Shown: in pieces, positions 57,220 to 64,000 of the stretch
How the letters are laid out: each line of letters opens with the position of its first letter
Position numbering within the stretch: the first letter of the stretch is position 1
From: Telopea speciosissima
Lineage: Eukaryota > Streptophyta > Magnoliopsida > Proteales > Proteaceae
Reading direction: 5' to 3'
Assembly (NCBI RefSeq): GCF_018873765.1
Contig: NC_057926.1
Span: 52,743,878 to 52,807,877 of the forward strand
DNA: 64,000 nucleotides
Notes under the pieces: generated by a model
Seen by the model: only the letters and a program-made list of their open reading frames with translations
The model's database searches: none
Told to the model about the DNA's origin: nothing
Made by a program: the position numbers and the translations under genes

Positions 57220-60200
57220 TCATGTCATGAATCTATCATATGTGAAGATCATAAGATAGAAGCCCAACTTGCAGATGTGCCGCAGACCTCGGTACTTGGA
57301 CATACGTCGGACATTGAATAGAAAAAGGAGAATTATGATATAGAGAAGAAAGATTGCTCCAATCACCAAAACCAAGAAGGCAAGCCAGGACTGAAGTTTG
57401 AGTATCACAGAGTACAAACGTACTGCAAATGCTATAGCCATCAAAATGAGAGCCATACCCAACAATGGTGAGCTTAAATCAACAGCAAGATTCAATAAGC
57501 GATTGTCACCCCACTGTGCCCATATGTTGTTCACTACAACGATGATGGATAGATACAAAGCCATGGTATTGCAGATCACAAAAACATTAAATGCAGGTTT
57601 CCTTGACAATGTAGCCATGCCTATGTATGGACCATCAGCATTTAAACCTCCAGGGACTGAGAAACCTGCGGAGAGGGTGATGGACATGATCAGCGTTGCT
57701 ACAACTGCAAGAGTATTGAACCTCTCTCTGGACTTGTTGGTTTTGTTAGTTTCTATTTCAGCTGCTGGAACATCTTTTGACGTGCTGATGTCTACCTTAT
57801 CTGTTGTTGATGTATTTTGCTCGATAATTGGAGAACGTCGACCAGTTGGTGCATTATTAATTCTTAAAGCTGTTATGGAAAGAGCCTGAAATTTGAAATT
57901 TTGAAAATAAAATTATTATAATTAATTTGCTTAATGAAGATTAGGAAGATCAGCAATGGGATATATATACTAGGAGAGAGGGCAGGCCTTAGTGCAACAG
58001 TAAGGTTGCTGATGATCCCTTGCGACCTAGTGGTGGTCACGGGTTCAGAGTCTGGAAATTAATTAAGAGCTTCAATTCATTCTCCCCAAAGTTGGAGGAG
58101 GCTAGTTCGTGTCCTTGTACAAGTATCGTCCAATGCCTAGCAGGGGCAGTCACATGGAATCCACAGTGTATGTGGGACCAACAGGAGGATCGTAGATTCC
58201 CAATTGAGATTTTCTATGGTGCGCTGTCCGGAGCGGCCGGCTTGTGCGGCGTAGACTGGGCCGCGCGCGTAATGATCGCTTTACCCCCGCTCGGGCAAGG
58301 AACTGGAGAGGGGGTAAGGCGGTCGTTCTTATTCTACACGCTGCTGCCCAATATGCGGAGCACATGCCGCCTCCGGGCAGCGTGACATAGAAGATCCGGA
58401 TCTCGATCTTGATTCCATATGACTCCGCCTCGAAGGGCATTGGGTGGTATAGTAGACGTGCTCAAAATAGAGGGGGGTGTTAATCAAAATCTCCTCCAAA
58501 CATGGCAATTGAAAAAAAAAAAAAAAAAAAACCAAACTTGGAGCATAGCATACCTTTGGCAATGAGATCTCATTCATTTGCTCCTTCTCTGCAATGTCTA
58601 GGGCTGTCTGGCCTTCCTTGTTCATGATAGTCATGTCTACCTTCCAGTCCCATATGAGAATGCTCACAACCGTTGGATGCGAGTTCTTGGTGGCCAAATG
58701 TAGTGGTGTGTTTCCTTCAATATCCTTTGCATTTTTAAGGTTATCGAACTTATTAGGTTTCTTTTGATGAAGCATGTAACTTACTAAACCCGCTCTCCCA
58801 CACTTAGCAGCCAAGTGAACAAGATTCTGATCTTCTTTGTTTAATGACTCTATTGCCCCTGGGCAATATTTTAGCATAGCTTTAATTATGTCAACATGGC
58901 CTTCAATGGCTGCCATGTGTATGGGATAGACGCCATGCTTGTCCTTTTGGTGAGCAATAGACGAAGAAGCATCTTCGTTCTGTAGTAACAAACCAGCTTC
59001 TTCAGAATGGCCAAATGATGCTGCATAATGAAGAGGAATTCTTCCATCTCTATCTGCTTTACTAATGAGCTCCTTCTTTTTGACCAGTAGAATGTTGACG
59101 CATACTAACATTTGATTTGTGAGGAGGAAGTAAACCAAAAAAAAAAAATATATCAGTTCAAATCTATTAGCTTCTTGACAAGTATATCAAGAAGGGATTT
59201 TCTTATTGACACATCTTAATTTTTCAAATAATTTGTAACCCTTTATTTTTAATATACGTTATCATTTTTTTCCAATAAGGGTAATAGTGTCCATTCCTGC
59301 GTGTTCTCAGAAATTGTGTATTACAATTACACATATTGATATATGTCACTTTAAAATTATTTTTGAAAACCTTTTTACACCCTTAACTTAAAGAGCTTTT
59401 GAAAATAAGACAATGAGCAATTAATTAAAAGAAAGTGTCAAGTTCTACATACACCTACAGAATTCAAATACACTCTCTTTTTTTTTTTTTTTTTTTTACG
59501 AGAAGGAAGGACCCTAGGTAGGACCATGATGTATTTCTCCTTCCAAATATTTTATTCTGTGGGGCCACATTTTGTAGGAACTCATCAAACAATTGTGACA
59601 CAAACAAAACGTGGTAACCATCACATGGGTGATCCCACCATCCATAATAGAGAAGGCAGGGGTGTCAATCGGTCGGGCCTAATCGGACTTCCTCACTTTA
59701 GGACCTCGCATTGTGACCAGCCCTTTTAAGTAATCGAGCCTCATATGCTAGGCATGGTCCCATTTATAAATGGTCGATTGGGTACTGGTCCTTAATTGGG
59801 CCAAACGGGCTACTGACACATTTATCTCTAAATGGGCCATAAACGGGCTTTAAACATGTCAGGCTGGGTCGGGCTATTAGTCGGTCTTGGTTGAGCGACC
59901 GTCGGGCTACCCTTGCACCAGGAATGGCCGACTGTTATTTGGACCGGGCTCAAACCTGACATGTCTAATAAACGGACCAGACTGATCTTGGGTTTTCTTG
60001 GTTGGGCATGAAAGGAGTCTCTCTATTGGCTTCGTCGGATGAGTGAATGAGTGGTTGGATAAACTAGTAGAAAGAAGCAACACAGATCTTCTACAGCACG
60101 CTGTCCTGTCCTGCCTGTGCTGCGCAGACATGGGGCCGTGAACAATGACCACCTTACCTCCCCTCGGGCAAGGTGCTCGGGCAGCAGAGGTAAGGCAGTC

Positions 60201-60487
60201 AATGAGGGCCGCCTTGTGTCTGCGTAGCACGGCAGGACGGGCAGCCTGCGCTGTAGAAGATCTGGATCCTAGAAAGGAGTCTAGATCCTCTCCTCAAATG
60301 GTAACCAACCACCCATGGATGATAGATCCAGATCAGAGCTGTCTGGCAGGACCGTGCTGCCCAGACACGGTGTTGCATGCAATGACCGTCTTACCCCCAT
60401 TTGGGCAAGGCATTTGAGCAGGGGTAAGGCGGACATTGCGCACACCACGAACCTGCCGGGCAGCTCGACATTGCATGAATGATCCAG

Positions 60488-60530
<43 letters not shown>

Positions 60531-61264
60531 CATTTATGCTTATTAGCAATGGCAGCATGCAAAGGTGTCCTTCCACCAGGGCCTTCGTAGAGACTGAGAT
60601 CTTTCTTCTTCGGGGAATTTTCAACTTCCGTGGCAGCATGCAAAGCTGTCCTTCCATCTGGGCCGACGTAGAGACTGGGATCTTCCTTCTTCTGGGAATT
60701 TTCAACTTCCGTTGCAAATTCCATCATCTTCTTAAGCACAACGTGCAACCCACGGTCAGCAGCCAAATAAAGTGGTGATTCTTTGCGATTATTCTTCATG
60801 AAAATGACCCCTTTGTCCCACTCCATCAATACCTCAATCACCGTGCGGTGATTCCCAAGAACAGCTTCATGCAAAGCTGTGTTCCCATCTCTGTTCCTTA
60901 ACCTAGCGTGTTGTAAATTTTCTTTTAGCTCTTTGTCTCTTTCCTTGCCCCAATCCAACAGATACTTAATCACATCAGCATTATTATGCCGTGCCGCAAT
61001 GTGGAGTGCCGTGTCTTCTCTGTAGTTCTTGCTTCTGAGTACATCTGGTAATTTTTTGTTTCTGTAGTTTTTGCTTCTGAGTAGATATGGTAATTTTTTG
61101 TGGAGTGCCCTCACAACTTGGACGTTGTTGGAGTTGGCGGCGATGTGGAGGAGAGTGTTCTTGTTTTGGTCAACAAATTTGTTTTTGGGTAAGTGATCAA
61201 CAGTCTGTTGTCGGTGGAGATCAGCTTCTGCTGTCTCTGCTACCATCGGAGCCGAAGCGACCAT
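57220..61264 (-). CDS. ankyrin-repeat PGG-domain membrane protein (ACD6/ITN1-like), 3 exons
   Basis: Plant membrane protein of the ankyrin-PGG class; characterised relatives act in salicylate-dependent defence (ACD6) or salt/ROS signalling (ITN1). Exons (minus) are 61264-60532, 59104-58554 and 57885-57220, GT-AG and in phase, giving 649 aa. The ankyrin repeats run from about residue 34 to 428 (for example NTLLHIAANSN, DTALHIAARHN, GNTALHEAVLGNH, GRIPLHYAASFGHSE, GVYPIHMAAIEGH, GNTPLHLATKNSH). Exon 3 holds a Lys/Arg-flanked linker, the PGG motif SVPGGLNADGPYIG (505-517) and four hydrophobic segments near 485-503, 528-547, 570-590 and 596-619, so the C-terminus is membrane-embedded. Exon 1 contains two in-frame internal duplications (see findings). 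Introns carry MITEs and a (GA)n tract, and a MITE sits 80 bp before the ATG. No stop or frameshift, probably functional. Confidence 0.9.
58207..58397. mobile_element. foldback MITE, family A copy 2, in ankyrin intron 2
   Basis: Ends TTTTCTATGGTGCGCTG and the complement CAGCGTGACATAGAAGATC. The core has CTTTACCCCCGCTCGGGCAAGG then GGGGTAAGGCGGTC. Unusually GC-rich for this region. No clear target duplication. Confidence 0.7.
60077..60269. mobile_element. foldback MITE, family A copy 3, in ankyrin intron 1
   Basis: AGATCTTCTACAGCACGC and CTGCCTGTGCTGCGCAGAC at the left are mirrored by GTCTGCGTAGCACGGCAG and GCGCTGTAGAAGATCT at the right. The core is CCTTACCTCC, CTCGGGCAAGG, GGTAAGGCAGTC. The flanks TAGAAAGAA (60068-60076) and TAGAAAGGA (60270-60278) agree at 8 of 9 positions. 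Confidence 0.78.
60324..60485. mobile_element. foldback MITE, family A copy 4, in ankyrin intron 1
   Basis: CAGAGCTGTCTGGCAGGACC at the left and GGTAAGGCGGACATTG then CCTGCCGGGCAGCTCG at the right, with the core CTTACCCCCATTTGGGCAAG. It lies ~55 bp from copy 3. Boundaries are approximate. Confidence 0.6.
60490..60524. repeat. (GA)n microsatellite at ankyrin exon 1/intron 1 border
   Basis: About 17 GA units, directly after the donor site of exon 1. Read through, it would encode Ser-Leu repeats. Confidence 0.9.
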
Positions 61265-61343
61265 GATACCCTAAAGAAAAGAAGCCCATGAGAGCATTAG
61301 GGCAAGACTGATACCATGTAGGAAATGTGAACGAATAGAATTC

Positions 61344-61455
61344 GAGCCCAGCTCAAGTTCACGTCTGAAAACGACTCACAACCGTTCAGATGGAATAAAT
61401 GGATTCCATCTGAATGACGGTGAGTCATTCTCATAAGTGAACGCGAGCCCAACTC
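61344..61455. mobile_element. Mutator-like foldback MITE just upstream of the ankyrin gene
   Basis: A 112-bp hairpin. The left arm GAGCCCAGCTCAAGTTCACG, GACTCAC and CCGTTCAGATGGAAT is mirrored by ATTCCATCTGAATGACGG, GTGAGTC and GTGAACGCGAGCCCAACTC around a 7-nt loop. The flanks ATAGAATTC (61335-61343) and ATAGAATTT (61456-61464) agree at 8 of 9 positions. It lies 80 bp before the start codon, in the likely leader or promoter. Confidence 0.8.
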
Positions 61456-61464
61456 ATAGAATTT

Positions 61465-62188
61465 TCATTTATGGAAGAGAGTATATATATATATATATAT
61501 GTTACAACAGAATCTCTAAGCTGAGAAGCCCAATAATATAATATATGATGTGTATCCTTTAACACTCTGCTGACTCTGTTACAAGTAACTCTGCTACCTC
61601 TCCTACCTCTGATGCTTCTGCTGCCATTGCTGTCTCAGCTACCTCTGTTACTTCAGCTGCCTCTAGTAATGGCATGAGCAAAGTTGAGTTACCTGAGACT
61701 GATGCCTGTAGCATCGAAGGTACCTCTGTACCTCTGCTGGTTCTAATGATTGCGAGAGCAAATCTAAGTTACCTTCAGTGACATACTTGTACAGAGTAGG
61801 ATCCATGGCTTATTACCCTCTGTAATATTCTACAAAGAGTTGTGTTATTTGTAAGCTATTTATAAGGAGGGAAAGAGAGAAAAGAAAATATTGGTATGTA
61901 TTGACGCGTTGGAGTAGCGCCTCACCTCCACCTCTGGTGCTGCACATGTAGTCCGGATTATCAGGATCTTTTGCATTATTTTATCCCTCCCTCTTCTGCA
62001 TTTAAAATTTTGTATTATGACTCTACTAGTTGTTCTCTTCCCCGGTTTGTTTCTTCTTGAGCTCTTGCTCAAGTAATATAAGTGTTTTTGTTTATAAAAA
62101 ATAAAGTTAAGTATTGTAGGCCAACAAATTGGAGACGCCCCAACTATCTTACTTGGCCAGCAATCACATGGCGTGTTGCCCTATTTTA
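61465..62188. other. promoter-side intergenic sequence
   Basis: A (TA)n tract at 61482-61501. Positions 61570-61760 are rich in TCTGCTACCTC-like trinucleotide repetition (GCTACCTCT, ACTTCAGCTGCC), which may be old coding or simple-repeat sequence. No supported gene. Confidence 0.4.
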
Positions 62189-62430
62189 CTTGGCAGCATT
62201 ATTAAATAAGACCTAAATGAGTCAAATCGAAGGTGGTGGTAAAATAATTTCAGTTATTTATTAACGACGGCAAAAAAAAAAAACACAAAAATAGAGTACT
62301 TGGGATCTACCCTACTTATATTAGATCGCTTGGCAGCATTATTAAATAAGACCCAAATGGGTCAAACCGAAGGTGGTGGTAAAAAAATCTCAGACGAAAA
62401 AAACAAGAAACAAAAATAGACTAGTGGGTT
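62189..62430. repeat. tandem duplication, ~140-bp unit
   Basis: CTTGGCAGCATTATTAAATA and CGAAGGTGGTGGTAAAA occur at 62189-62252 and 62329-62392. Each copy is followed by an A-rich CACAAAAATAGA-like stretch. Confidence 0.85.
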
Positions 62431-62487
62431 TCTTGAAAAGTCTTTTTTTTTTTTTTTACTTTGACTTTGACTCACCCTCCTTAAAAC

Positions 62488-62676
62488 GGATCCAGATCTT
62501 CCAAGGCACAGCTGCTGGTAGCAACTTATGTGGTGCAGACTGAATTGCGTGCACAATGATCACCTTACCCCCACTAGGGCAAGGCATTTGGGTAGGGGTA
62601 AGGCGGTCTTTGAGTGCGCAGCTCAGCCTGCGCTGCTCAGGCTGCTATGAATAGCGCACCATAGAAGATCTAAATT
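62488..62676. mobile_element. foldback MITE, family A copy 5, with 9-bp flanks
   Basis: The left end is GGATCCAGATCTTCCAAGGC and the right end GCGCACCATAGAAGATC. The core is CACCTTACCCCCACTAGGGC, AAGG, GGGGTAAGGCGGTC. The flanks CCTTAAAAC (62479-62487) and ACTTAAAAC (62677-62685) agree at 8 of 9 positions. Confidence 0.78.
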
Positions 62677-62685
62677 ACTTAAAAC

Positions 62686-63868
62686 CAGATAACTCAGGAT
62701 GAGAAGAAAGCTGAATCCCCTTGTGTTACAATCTTATTAGATATCCGGATCCATGGCTTAAAACCCTCCCCAGTCAGTAATGAGCTGTGTTATACATTGT
62801 AAGCTCTTAATTTATAAGGGAGAGACCAAGGACTTGATCAACACCAAAAAAAATAAATTACCAAGGATCTCATTTCACACTTTGGTGTTGGTTTGCGACC
62901 GGCTTGATGACCACTTTGCCCATGAAAGGCAAAAAAGACTACCTCAGCTCCCTGATGCTTTCGTGTGCGTTCTCATTGACCCCTATGTGCATGCAAGGGC
63001 CATGTTTCTAATGCAACCTGGTTGGAAGAGACAAATCGGGAGAGTCAAGAAGACACTTCAAGGGGTTTAATGTGACCTCTTCAAGGACATGAGTCACTCT
63101 CAATCCATGTTTTAGTCTCATAACTCTCATTTCCTCATTCTTTAGAACCTATTGAATCTTCAAAACCCTCTATATCTTTAGTTAACGTCAGATATCTATT
63201 CAGATCGGATAATTTTTTTTAATAGAAATAAGGATACCCCTACATGGATACCAATAACCCTAAATGAATATGGATGCGAACCAAATTCAAATTTTTGGGT
63301 ACCCGTTTACATTCTTAATTAAAACCAACGATTTAATTTGGTTTAGCTTTTTGTATAATCGGTTCAATAGAATAACAATTACAATCAATTCAAAACTGAA
63401 AATAATTGTTTCACTTCTTAAAATTAAAATTGAACCAATTAGTAAACGATTTATCAATTCTGAGGACATAGCCCACATTGGGTGAATCACGTAAATCTAT
63501 GTTCTTTGTGTGATCTCTTTTTTCTTTTATTTTTTGATCGATGCTGCGAACGTTAACTCCTAACATGTAACACTATTAAAAAAATAAAATTAATTTAGAG
63601 ATGAGAATGCTATGAAGTTGCATTATGCCCTAACTAGGATGCACAAAGAAGAGTAATTAAAATGAGAAAAATTTAAAACTAAGACAATAACCCAAATCTA
63701 ATATTTTTCTTAATTTACTAAGATTATGATGATACAACACTAATGCAATATATATCCCACACACTTTATTACATTAAAATCTATCATTATCCATAATACA
63801 TAAGAGTTCTTTTCCGTCTAAACATGTCCAAAGGAAACAAACCCGGCCAAATAACCATAACAACAATG
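62686..63868. other. intergenic and 3' flank of the second ankyrin gene
   Basis: No gene. From about 63460 it is the counterpart of 56700-57219. A family C-like fragment (GCAAGGGCCATGTTTCTAAT) may be present near 62990. Confidence 0.45.
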
Positions 63869-64000
63869 CTAGTGATCAACAGTTCGTTTGGTCATGAATC
63901 TATCAAATGTGAAGATCAAAAGATAGAAGCCCAACTTACAGATGCGCCGCAGAACTCGGTACTTGGACATATGTAGAACATTGAATAGAAGAAGAAGAAT
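63869..64000 (-). CDS. second ankyrin-PGG protein, C-terminal end only (cut by window)
   Basis: On the minus strand the right edge encodes the same C-terminal motif as the first gene, with the YRVLRRICKLGFYLLIFTFD-like end and then RFMTKRTVDH and a TAG at 63871-63869. It is about nine residues longer at the C-terminus than the neighbour because the TGA seen there is absent. The partial frame is open to the window end. Strand, order and shared 3' flank indicate a tandem duplicate. Confidence 0.88.
   Translation of the reverse strand: MLLLLFNVLHMSKYRVLRRICKLGFYLLIFTFDRFMTKRTVDH

Noticed and set aside
58020-58440. Cys/Ala/Arg-rich frames of 96-121 codons
   Set aside because: They lie across a palindromic MITE inside an ankyrin intron; open frames on both strands are a composition effect.
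58329-58553. Extension of ankyrin exon 2 to 58329
   Set aside because: The added residues include a poly-Phe run from an A-tract and MITE sequence. The donor AAG|GTATGC at 58553 joins in phase to the PGG exon.
60281-60531. Extension of ankyrin exon 1 through the Ser-Leu repeat to 60281
   Set aside because: The frame runs through a (GA)n tract and MITE sequence. A donor at 60531 joins exon 1 in phase to the next ankyrin exon.

Overview
This is a low-GC nuclear segment of a flowering plant, most likely a dicot or another non-grass angiosperm. The evidence is long genes with GT-AG introns, plant-specific protein families, a Copia LTR retrotransposon, tRNA-derived SINEs, and many small inverted-repeat elements. 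I cannot name the species from sequence alone. I also see no prokaryotic, organellar or viral genome segment.

Layout from left to right. Position 887-966 holds a tRNA-like gene with an oversized anticodon loop. Positions 2402-3110 hold a triplicated leader repeat, followed by RDR1 (3259-8392, plus strand, four coding exons, 1120 aa). A repeat-rich gap (8393-11800) contains an inverted-repeat element, a hAT element with an 8-bp target duplication, an unattributed terminal-exon-like stretch, an Au-like SINE tail and a Mutator-like MITE. A complete but dead Copia element lies on the minus strand at 11801-20529, flanked by GTATC. It has two LTRs of about 1.6 kb, broken gag and pol, a plant-retrotransposon accessory ORF, and displaced gag-pol fragments next to its 3' LTR. 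The DEAD-box helicase gene RH41 (22135-26497, plus) follows.

An intergenic stretch with a SINE and a decayed coding remnant leads to a class II trehalose-phosphate synthase-like gene (31566-34332, minus, three exons, 854 aa). Positions 34.3-47.2 kb contain no gene I can support, but several inverted-repeat elements, a SINE and small tandem duplications. The gene for the 75-kDa subunit of mitochondrial complex I (47262-54392, minus, five exons) has intact splice sites but two in-frame stop codons in its last exon. An ankyrin-repeat/PGG membrane protein gene (57220-61264, minus, three exons, 649 aa) follows. The 3' end of a tandem paralogue is cut off by the right edge.

The protein genes look like unrelated neighbours: antiviral/small-RNA silencing (RDR1), RNA remodelling (RH41), sugar signalling (TPS), respiration (NDUFS1) and membrane or defence signalling (ankyrin-PGG). 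What ties the window together is its small mobile DNA. At least ten foldback elements of about 100-220 bp are visible. Several are bounded by 9-bp direct repeats, which points to Mutator-type transposition, and several lie in introns or just upstream of a start codon.
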